Shown piece after piece: positions 55,496 to 64,000 of a stretch of DNA of 64,000 nucleotides. The stretch lies in contig OY992540.1 of the NCBI GenBank assembly GCA_963921195.1, forward strand, positions 78,977,337 through 79,041,336, read 5' to 3'. The notes under the pieces are model-generated. The model had not been told where the DNA came from. It saw only the letters and a list, made by a program, of their open reading frames with translations, and ran no database searches. How positions within the stretch are numbered: position 1 is the stretch's first letter; every line of letters starts with the position of its first letter. A program made the translations under genes and the position numbers. The stretch comes from Pegoplata infirma (taxonomy: Eukaryota > Arthropoda > Insecta > Diptera > Anthomyiidae).

Positions 55496-57664
55496 AATAT
55501 TCAGACATACATACATATTTATACTTCAATTTAGTATAGTTATATCTGTTAAAATTAGATCGAGAACATCATATATAAATTGTCTAAAATTTAAAGGAAT
55601 TTGACGAATATTATGTGAGCTAAATTTGTATTAAATTAATAAAAATACATATGAGCAATTGTCATTAACTTTTAATATTTAAGAAAAAAAAATTGCGATT
55701 TTTTTTTCGTGGCACATTGATAAGACTTTGTAGGTAAATAATATTATAAATAAGTAATTCAAATCCGTCCGCGTGTATTAATTTGAGCGATCGCACCCAA
55801 AACTATGGCTTTTTAAAGTTAAAATTTTTAAAAAAATCGTCAAAATTACATTTTTTATCCGAAGTTAACCAAACGTACCATTTTGTATTATGCTTACCCA
55901 GAGCTAAAATACATATTCAAACATGCATAAAATCTTTGCTAAATATCGAGATATTTGCATTTAACCAATTTTTTTTCGGCACATTTTCCATTATTTTGGA
56001 AATAAAAATGTTTCCAGCGGTTTTATTTTTTTTTAGAAAAATATTACCAAATGCATTAACAAAATCTCAACAAATTCTTAGTTAACACCATTATTCTATC
56101 TCTAATAGGTAAGAAACAGCAGTGGTTTAAAGGGAACATTTTTGAAAAAAAATTTAATAAGTAATTCTGAATTAATTTTTTTTTTTTTTATTAAATGTCT
56201 CATTTTACAGTGTTGTCCTTCACTGAATATTGAAACTATTCAAAGTATGATTAATAATGCTAATATTAAGGTTATTACGAAATATTTTAACGTTATTACT
56301 AATTTTATCAAGGTTATAAAAAATTTGAGCGATTTTCGCGATTTTCGCGACAGCAAAAATCAATGGACTAATTTTGAAATATTATTTGAATAAGACATGT
56401 CAAAATCTATCAAAATAAATTTCTTTTCTACTTTAATTAAGTAAGGTAAGATTTTATATAACCATTAAATTTAAAGGTATCAAAAATTTAAAACCACCAA
56501 AAAACCGCTTAAACGTTAAATTTTTTCGGGTGCGAATTAATTGAAGATAGAGAATTAAAAAGACTACCAAACGCGCCTTTCACCGACAAATTTCTATAAG
56601 CGGCCTGGATGTGCCTTACAAAAAAGTGAAAACTGAAAAACACCGCGGAATTCGCCAATATTAACTTTTGAGCAATGTTGCTTTCCATGATTTATTATAT
56701 TTGCACATACCATTGTTTCTACATGTTCAACTTTCAGCCATGCACATTTGGCTGTCAAATAATGCAAAACTAAAATATCGAAATTTTGCAAAAAATTTAA
56801 AAAGTTTATAAATTTTTTGCAATTGAATATTTTTTGGGTGCGTTTGTAAATCAAGTGGGAAATGGTAAATTATAAAGTTCACAAAGCATTCGGAACCATT
56901 CGGAATTAAACTGGGAGTGTGCCTCGCAAAAAACAGACTTTTTAAAAAATTCACGTTTTTTCTTCTTATCCTTGGAGAGCTGCAGCTTCGTAACCATTGC
57001 GAGCACATCACTCGAATGAGTATCAGATTGTGCATATTTACAAGGGCTTTTACCATGTGTATTTGAATTTTAAAATTACAGTTTGCACAAAAGCTACAAT
57101 CAAAAAACCTCGAAAAAATTAAAATTGAAAAATATTGGTATCAAAGATTTAGGTCCATGTAACTTTTTTTTTATTGATGGCACATCCACTGAACCTACAC
57201 CAAATAATTGCCCAAGTCTACTGATTAAACGGTATTAAATTTGGAGCAATAGCTATAACGCACCCAACAATATGGAACTTTGAACGAAAAATTTCATGAG
57301 AGTATCAAGCGATTTTTTTACATTTTTCAACTTTGCACGTTCCTTACAATGAGATAATGAGACTACTTGCGCTGTGCGTTTGCAGAATTACTCATTATGG
57401 TTCCCTTAACATATGTACCTACATTCACAGGTACATACCACCTAGTTTACAAATAAAAATGTTATTGCGAAATTAGAAAAATATCACAAGCGTTAAAAGT
57501 TAATGACAAAAGTCCATATATTATTTATGGATATTTTTATGTAAGTTTTTGATTTGAAATTAATTTATTATTAAAAATTTAGAAAAAATTTATAGTATAA
57601 GATGTCGAAATTTTTCAGTCAATATGAGGTCACGTATTAGAAAATTCGTGATCGAAAATTCACA
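55496..57664. other. Gene-free stretch with GCACCCAAAA inverted ends
   Basis: CGCACCCAAAACTATGG at 55789 faces TTTTTTCGGGTGCG at 56525-56538, which could be a ~750-bp TIR element. A further GGGTGCG (56837) and CGCACCC (57260) suggest additional ends of the same family. Open frames here (55783-56085, 56142-56393, minus-strand frames at 56594-57056) have no recognisable domain. Confidence 0.3.
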
Positions 57665-57951
57665 CACTCAGAAAATTATGTAAGTTACTACATGTTAGTT
57701 ATTTGTATATTTTACAGTAGTTAGTTGTTTTCAACTACAAAGTCAGTTGTTTTTGTATGAAAAATATCAAACAACTATTTCTGTTAGTTATTTTAAGTCG
57801 TTTTTTGAACAACTAACAAAAAAGTACTGTGATGTAGTAACAGTTATTTAAAGTAGTTAATTTTATTTTTTTTATATCTGAAAAATTTTCAAAGTTTTTT
57901 TCCAAAAAATAAAAATAAATTTCATAAATTTTGTTTTTTTATTTTTCACAA

Positions 57952-57991
<40 letters not shown>

Positions 57992-58208
57992 TAAAAAATT
58001 TGGTCTTTATTTTTTTTTCTCAAAAATTAAAAAAAAATTATATCTTGATTATTTTATTTTTACTACATTTTAGTTGTTTTGACTATAAATGTAAGTAGTT
58101 TTTACTAAATAAGTCAGTTGTTTTTTGTCAGTTAAAATAACTAACATTGTTAGTTCATTTAACTGATTGTCATTTTCAGTTGATTTTACTAACATAATTT
58201 TTTGAGTG
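57665..58208. mobile_element. CACTCAAAAAATTATG-family element, second copy
   Basis: It begins CACTCAGAAAATTATGTAAG and ends CATAATTTTTTGAGTG followed by TA; the left flank is CA. The interior is inverted relative to 53454-54174 (AACAACTAACAAAAAAGTAC and GTTTTGACTA recognisable). A poly(A) run of about 30 at 57959 is an expanded tract. Confidence 0.75.
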
Positions 58209-59168
58209 TATGTTTACAATCAGGACTGTTTTGCTGATCCTTTTATAATCCGGTTTTTTATATTATCTATAAAGAAGTTCCGTCGGGCAAACATTTTTCA
58301 CCGGGTAAAAACGTTAAAATAGCAAAAAAAAAAAAGAATTAAACATCCAAAAAGTTTACTTTGTTGCGATGATCAGAATTCTTCCCTGTGAAGAAGAGTC
58401 AATCAATTCCCACTCATGTGTTATTTTTACGGAATAATTTATGTGAGTTTTTTACACTTAACATTTTTTTAAGGTATTTATATACATTTTTTTCTTTCTT
58501 TATTTTTTATAAATGTTTGTTTATCTTACGGAACATCACCACAATAAAAAAAATATGTAAACAAAAAAAAAAAAAAAAACTGAAAATAAAATTAACAAAA
58601 AAACCGAAAAAATGCCAAGGTCAGTAAACCTCCATGTGCTCATCTTATGTATTTTATTGTATCGTACAAATGCAGTCAGTCGTCCGTCGTTTTTATTCAT
58701 TTAGTTTTAGTTTCTGAAGAGGATTTACATGATTCTCTATTTTTTTTACATATTTTCTTTTAATGCTGCAAAGTTTATTTTTTTTTTTTGTGATGTTACT
58801 TAATTTACTGCTGAAAATTTTAAAACTGAAAGATTAAGAACAATTTAAAATTTGTAAAGGAAATAAACAGTTAAAAGTACTTAAAACTCTTAATTAATTG
58901 CTTAATTGCTACCGTTTGTGATACTCAGAGATTTGAAAGAATTAATTGAAATTTAAGTTTATTTTCGTAATCCGATAAATTTGTTTCGTAATCTGATAAA
59001 TGCCATTTAAATTGTCATTAATAATATTTACCATTTGATTTTTTGACAGTTCGAAAGATTATGTTTGACAATTTAAACTGTGGTATTTAACCAACTAACT
59101 TGATTACCTTAATTTAAAAATAACAAGTGAGAGTGTTAAATTCGGCTGTGCCGAATCTTTTATACCCT
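58209..59168. other. AT-rich intergenic DNA ending in a dispersed-repeat terminus
   Basis: Nothing is recognisable from 58210 to 59120. From 59125, AACAAGTGAGAGTGTTAAAT followed by TCGGCTGTGCCGAATC and TTTTATACCCTCC is the end of the TATACCCTCC dispersed repeat (compare the GGCAAGGCCGAATTTAAC end at 38252). It is interrupted by the element starting at 59169. Confidence 0.45.
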
Positions 59169-60034
59169 CCCGTGTAAAAAAGATTATATCAAAATGTATC
59201 CAATTTGATCAAATTTGAAAAAATTATATCTGAATAGATATGGTATCAGATAAAATTGTATATGTTCATATATTTAAGCAGATGTATTCATATCTGACGA
59301 TATATGATATCAGATATTTTCATATCTGATCACATATGATTTGATATGGTCATATATGATATCTTTTCAAATTTTTAAATATCAGATATAATTATATCTG
59401 GTCATATATAATATCAGATATGTTTTTATCAATTCATATATGACATCAAATAAACACCATACTTGTGTATACCTCCCTTTACTCAGAGTTACTTCCCTTA
59501 AATGTTTTTGTTTTTAAATAATTTTCAAAAAAAAAATGTCAAAAAATTTTCAAAAATAACAAACACATTTATTTGTTAATTTTTTTTTTTGGAAAAACAT
59601 CAAAAAGGCAGAAGAAACCACCAAAAAGGTAAGCAATTTATTTAAGAAAAAGTCAAAATATATATATTGATAAATTTTCATTGCAGATTTTTGATTTTGG
59701 AGAGGAATAGCTGAATGAAACGTGGAAATACATACTATGAGTTATGTAGGGAACCCAAATGTGGAAATTATGTGTACATTAAAACTCCTTGATGTATCTG
59801 CAGTTGGAGATTTTTTATTATGTATGTATGTGATATTGTTTTATAATAATAAAAAAAATTAACAAGAAAAAAAATAAAAATTTTATTATTTTTACAAATA
59901 ACGCATACATATCTGCTCAGATATGATGTCAGATGTTTTCAGATCCAATTTGATAGACTCAAATTACGGATCTGAACCCATATATGGATCAGATCTGAAT
60001 TCATATATGATCATATCAATATTTTTTACTCGGG
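59169..60034. mobile_element. 866-bp TIR element with ATATCTGATATC subterminal repeats
   Basis: It begins CCCGTGTAAAAAAGATTATA and ends TCAATATTTTTTACTCGGG. Subterminal ATATCTGAT / CATATATGATATC palindromes are dense at 59180-59460 and 59905-60015. The ends and repeat style match the 3.2-kb element at 16538-19706, so it is probably a deletion derivative of that family. No coding sequence is present. Confidence 0.6.
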
Positions 60035-60109
60035 CTCCAACATGTTTTAAAAAACTGACTGGGAGGGGACGCGGGGGAGGTGGAGGCTGTGGGGTACACA
60101 CCCCCTTTC

Positions 60110-61395
60110 GAAAAATATTATATATATTGATTCCTATGGTTCTAAGTTGGAACAAAGGGCCGTAACGAAATTCTTCCATTGGGATCTGTCATGTGCGATT
60201 AGTCTGATCTTAGACCAAGTTCTTCTTGTTTCACTAATTTCGGATTCTAGTTGCCTTCTCCAGGTGTTAGCTGGTCTACCTCTTCTTCTGCTGCCATGAG
60301 GGTTTCAGTCAATTGCCATCTTTGATATATCATCATGGGGTCTTCTCAAAATATGACCAACCCAGCTCCATTTCCTCTTTGCAATTTCTATGCGAATTGG
60401 TATTTCACCTGTTCTTTGCCAGAGGTCTCTGTTGGAAACTACGTTCGGCCAAAATATTCGCAAAATTTTTCGCAAGCACGATTAACAAATACTTGCAGGG
60501 ATTGGATGTCGCTTGCAGTAGAGTTGCAGGACTCACATCCATATAGCAGGATAGAGCGAACATTAGAGGAGAAAAGGCGAAGCTTAGTTTTTATATGTAT
60601 TTGTGGTGACTTCCATACTCTTTGTAATGCACCAAAAGACTGTTTTGCTTTCCTTATGCAATATGCAATATCATCACGTGAGCCGCCTGTTGTTGATATG
60701 ATACTTCCTAAGTAGCAAAACGATTGGACATCCTCGAGTTCCATGTTGTTTACTCGGAACTTGGAGAGATTAGTCGAATTGATACGTAGAACCTTAGTTT
60801 TGTCGAAGTTAATATGAAGACCAACACCAGATGCCAGCTGATGTATCTGATCCAATTTGGCTGACATGTCGGTAAAGTTATGTGCGAGCAGGCAAATATC
60901 ATCAGCGTAGTCAAGGTCTTCCAATCGACCATTCATACCCCATGTAATGCCTCTTCTTATTCGGGTTGCTTACAGCATAATTGAATCCAATACAATATCG
61001 AATAACAGCGGAGATGGGATACATCCCTGTCGTACCCCAGTGCTTACACCAATCGGATTTCTTAATGTGCGTTCATGCAGTACTCGACTTGTTGAGTTGC
61101 CATACAGAGCTTTGATTAAGTCGATTAGCACAGGTGGAACTCCCTTGCATCGAAGTGCATGCCAAATTGCCTGATGGTGGATCGCATCGAATGCTTTGGC
61201 GAAGTCGATAAATATCAAGTATAGTGGAGATCTCCATTCCACCGACTGTTCCACTATGATCCGTAGACTATTTATATGATCGGCGCAAGATCGGTGTGGT
61301 CTGAAATCAGCTTGCTCTTTTCGAAGATCTGCTGAAATTGATGATGCCAGTCTAGCATGAATTATATTTCGAAAAAGTTTACTAATTTATTATGC
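60110..61395 (-). pseudogene. Non-LTR retrotransposon (LINE) reverse-transcriptase fragment
   Basis: On the minus strand, from 61395: RKEQADFRPHRSCADHINSL, then IFIDFAKAFDAIHHQAIW, GVRQGCIPSPLLF, and the catalytic LDYADDICLLAH (60915-60880). Next come CYLGSIISTTGGSRDDI and LLYGCESC. A frameshift near 60440 and an in-frame TGA near 60303 follow, but the tail still reads IAKRKWSWVGHILRRPHDD and RRRGRPANTWRRQLESEISE, ending LEP-stop near 60165. The 5' half (endonuclease) is missing, typical of 5'-truncated target-primed insertions. The short 3' end and motif style suggest an RTE-like clade (inference). Dead copy. Confidence 0.85.
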
Positions 61396-61709
61396 TTTTT
61401 GCACTAAAGTTCTACAATTTTATCATATCCACGCCCTAAAAAGGGGGCGGGCCAAAAACAAACAACATTCTTTCACAGGTTTCATTTGTTTAACAAAAAT
61501 ATAAAAAACACGTTAAAAATCGTGCTTTTCAGAGGTTGGTTTGGTTCTCAAGGGGGAACTTTTTTCCTCTGGTCCGATTTTGCCCATTTACGAACTTAAT
61601 CTGTCTAGAACCATAAGACATATTCGTGATAAATTTCAGGAGGCTAGCTCTTTTATTTTGTACTTTATCGTGGCATCTGCAGACAGACGAACATTCACAG
61701 AATATCTTA
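61396..61709. other. Repeat-derived spacer
   Basis: CGCCCTAAAAAGGGGGCGGG at 61431-61450 resembles phrases in cdc2rk intron 3 (31350, 31610). The 62-codon frame at 61541-61729 is not recognisable. No gene is seen. Confidence 0.35.
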
Positions 61710-62599
61710 CACTCAAAAAAATACGTTAGTAGATTTACTAATTTTTTTTTGCTAATGCTAGTTAGCTAACTTTTAGCAAATTTTTAGTTGAGATTAGCAT
61801 GTCAGCAAAAAATTCTTGTAAACTTCATTTAGCACATTAGCAATTTTAAACAAGCTTTGAACTAATTTCTTTTGCTAAATTTGAAATTGAGTTGACAACA
61901 TTTTTACAAGATTTTTTGCTAATATTAGCAAAACAAATGGTAAATTTTTTTTTATTTTCAGAAAACTTAAAATGGCGCTATCTCGGAAACTAAGCCAGAT
62001 AGAGCAAAATGGAGGCCATTTTTGGTTCTTAGAATCTCCATAGTATCGGCGGTCCTCTTCACATGTGTGGACCCTAATGGGCCCTAACTTTGGATCCAAA
62101 AAAGTAAGCATTCCCGAAAATTTTAAAATGCTCATATCTCGGTAAATATTGCCGACACAACAAAAAGTCCAAAACCATTTTTGTAGCTCTCAACATGTAG
62201 AACAAGACCGCAAAAACAGTCAAAAGCTCTCCGAGTAATATTTTTTAAGTTATCGAGTTTTTTAATTCTCAAGACCCCAGTGGTCCCCTAGAATCACGTA
62301 TCTTAAAAACTAAGCAAGGTAGAGCGAAACGGACACAATTTTTGGATCAAAAATTATGACGATTTTTAAGGAGCCCAACTAGGTCTAGGCCCATCGGGGT
62401 CTGGACCTATGGGGTCCGAACCCAATGGGGTCCTCAGATGTGTATAAACTAAGTTAAAAAAATAAAAATTTAGTTAACTAATTATTGGCAAAACATTTTT
62501 GCTAACTTTAGCAAAAAAATTGTGGGTTCAAAATCAGCAAATTTTCTTGTAGGTTTACAAGCTTTTTTTGCTAACATTACAGATTTATTTTTTTGAGTG
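61710..62599. mobile_element. CACTCAAAAAAATACG TIR element, TA duplication
   Basis: The ends are CACTCAAAAAAATACGTTAG and the complement of TTTATTTTTTTGAGTG; TA lies at 61708-61709 and 62600-62601. The interior contains three diverged direct repeats around 'ATCTCGGAAACTAAGCCAGATAGAGC' (about 61978, 62130, 62305) and GTTAGCTAACTTTTAGCAAA inverted phrases at each side. No transposase is present. Confidence 0.75.
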
Positions 62600-62601
62600 T
62601 A

Positions 62602-62758
62602 GAATCTATTATGGATCAATAATATATACACTCTATGGGGTCCCCGACCGATATTTCGATGCGTTACAAACGGAATGACAAAGTGAGTATACCCCCATAC
62701 TGTGGTTGGAGGGTATAAAAAATGTACATAGGCTAGGTTGTAAGAGGCTGCTGACGCT
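62602..62758 (-). mobile_element. Dispersed fly repeat, inverted fragment
   Basis: The reverse complement reads TTATACCCTCCAACCACAGT and GTTTGTAACGCATCGAAATA, matching the start of the copies at 27746 and 37621. It ends in CACTCTATGGGG...; only the first ~110 bases are kept. Confidence 0.65.
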
Positions 62759-64000
62759 TTACGTCAGCACAAATTGACTCTGAGGTCCGTTGTGATACCA
62801 CGGCATAGTAATGTGATCCCCGTTAAAATAATTTGAGCTCCTTTTAAAACTCCTAAGATATTGAATTTTGACATCCGACAAATCAGAAAGATCGTGCAAT
62901 CCCAAGATCCCAGTGAAGCAAGCCTCATTTAACCGCTCTGCATGCTTTCCTATAAGACACAGTCCAGTAATCACAGTGCAAGTGATAATTTACTTTATAA
63001 GGTTAGAAAACCTGTTAGTAACCTAATGTCACTTTTGTAGTGATTAAGAATACTCCCATATGATGGCGCGATTAGCGCTTTGGATTGTCGAAGATCCCCT
63101 GAGTTCTCTCACAAGTTTAAGAAGTCTGTCCTCTCCAAACTACTAATAATGGCGAGAAGGTGGACCAATTTACCCCACACTAGGGTTCGAGTCCAGTCAT
63201 AGGAGTAGCGAAGGCATTCCTAGCAAGCTCATCAGCTATATCATTACCCTCAAAACCTCTATGACCAGGAATCCAAAAAAGGGTGATATTGTTTAGAATT
63301 TGGTTGTTACCTCGTGATTTTTTGTCCCATAACATCTTTGTCTGAATGCTATCATTTGAGGTCATCCATCTATTTAACTACTTCTCCCTAGTGTCAAGCT
63401 TAATAATCTGAAAAGTAAGGGAGAGTTGTGAAAAAACTTCCACAACCGCAAACTCTTGTGGAAGACCTTTGCTAGCTCATCCACTTTTTCATTTCCTCGA
63501 ATATCCTTGTGTCCAGGTGTCTCTGTGGCAGCAGCTGACTACCTTGGAATTGATATTATCCTTGGTTAACGCCTTTAAAGCTGATTGGCTGTCGATGAAA
63601 ATCGCAATATCGATGAAGAATATTGGCCTCATCGAAATTAGCCCCACAGCCTTTGCAATCGCCTGAAAACATGCTTCAATAATTTTTAAAGCGATATGAT
63701 TCATTAATACAGCTCCAATTAACACCACTTCCTGTGCCAGCCGAGTCAACAGATTTACCCAGTGGGTATCAGATTTACCCAGTGGGTATAACTCTCTTAA
63801 ACATTAAGAGAACCAATTTATATAAAGTGACATATTGTTTTGGGGCCTATCAAAATCTCTGATATATTCTTTACTCTATGGATTTACCCTTACGAAGCAT
63901 ACCAAAACATTCCAATTCTGTTGGAACCTGTAAGGTGGTTCTCAATCTTGCAAGCTCATCGGCATTGCGATTCCCTGGAAGCAATTTCAGGGCCGTCCAG
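62759..64000 (-). pseudogene. Decayed LINE ORF2 end: RNase H fragments and C-terminal region
   Basis: On the minus strand three RNase H-like pieces follow one another: GNRNADELARLRTTLQVP (63975-63920), IFIDSQSALKALTKDNI then PGHKDIRGNEKVDELAK (63610-63450, with frameshifts), and FWIPGHRGFEGNDIADELAR (63275-63215). Further on, ITGLCLIGKHAERLNEACF (62974-62915) resembles the segment after RNase H in R1/I/LOA-type LINEs. Stops and frameshifts are many. The direct repeat CAGATTTACCCAGTGGGTAT at 63749-63787 marks a small duplication. At least two decayed copies seem overlapped; the window edge cuts the upstream part. Confidence 0.65.

Noticed and set aside
59923..60165. Frame with a glycine-arginine run (GRGRGGGGG)
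   Set aside because: It spans a transposon end and a short G-rich tract; no conserved protein context.
60313..61174. Plus-strand frames over the LINE fragment
   Set aside because: The reverse-transcriptase motifs (FADD-type box YADD, GVRQGC) are on the minus strand.

Overview
The window is AT-rich, intron-bearing DNA from a higher fly. Its four genes match Drosophila or animal families, and the intergenic and intronic space is full of dipteran repeats: BEL and gypsy LTR relics, the 'TATACCCTCCAC ... GTTTGTCATTCCGTTTG' dispersed repeat, and many palindromic MITEs. A calyptrate fly such as a blow fly is my inference; nothing in the sequence names a species.

Genes, all spliced, with GT-AG junctions placed by eye and reading frames that close exactly: (1) vret (minus, 27384 to 13264, 6 coding exons, 724 aa), a piRNA-pathway Tudor protein with RRM, MYND finger and two Tudor domains. 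Two of its introns are 4.9 and 6.8 kb and consist largely of repeats. (2) cdc2rk/Cdk10 (minus, 32458 to 29626, 6 exons, 386 aa), a cyclin-dependent kinase. (3) A Urb2/Npa2-family ribosome-biogenesis gene (plus, 34795 to 43290, 7 exons, 1394 aa). (4) Siva (minus, 47017 to 46377, 3 exons, 162 aa), a cysteine-rich apoptosis-regulator homologue. cdc2rk and Urb2 are divergent; Urb2 and Siva are convergent, with satellite between them. The genes share no obvious pathway.

Layout: 1-12 kb is a retroelement graveyard (BEL/Pao fragments, and a gypsy LTR element holding a virus-like reading frame between its LTRs). 13.2-27.4 kb is vret with nested transposons and a 1.7-kb 35-bp satellite. 27.4-29.6 kb is a several-level transposon nest. 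29.6-43.3 kb holds cdc2rk and Urb2, with a 2.7-kb 29-bp satellite in a Urb2 intron. 43.3-54.7 kb is mainly 35-bp palindromic satellite surrounding Siva. 54.7-64 kb is gene-poor: MITEs, a LINE reverse-transcriptase fragment and decayed LINE RNase H pieces, all on the minus strand.

The most unusual signals are a shared modular design of the 29-bp and 35-bp satellites (a constant CTATAG palindrome joined to a different second palindrome); a roughly 300-codon virus-like pseudogene between gypsy LTRs; several palindromic transposon families with readable TTA/TAA, TA or 8-bp target duplications; and a 3.2-kb TIR element with CATATATG subterminal repeats and an internal 183-bp (61-codon) repeat.
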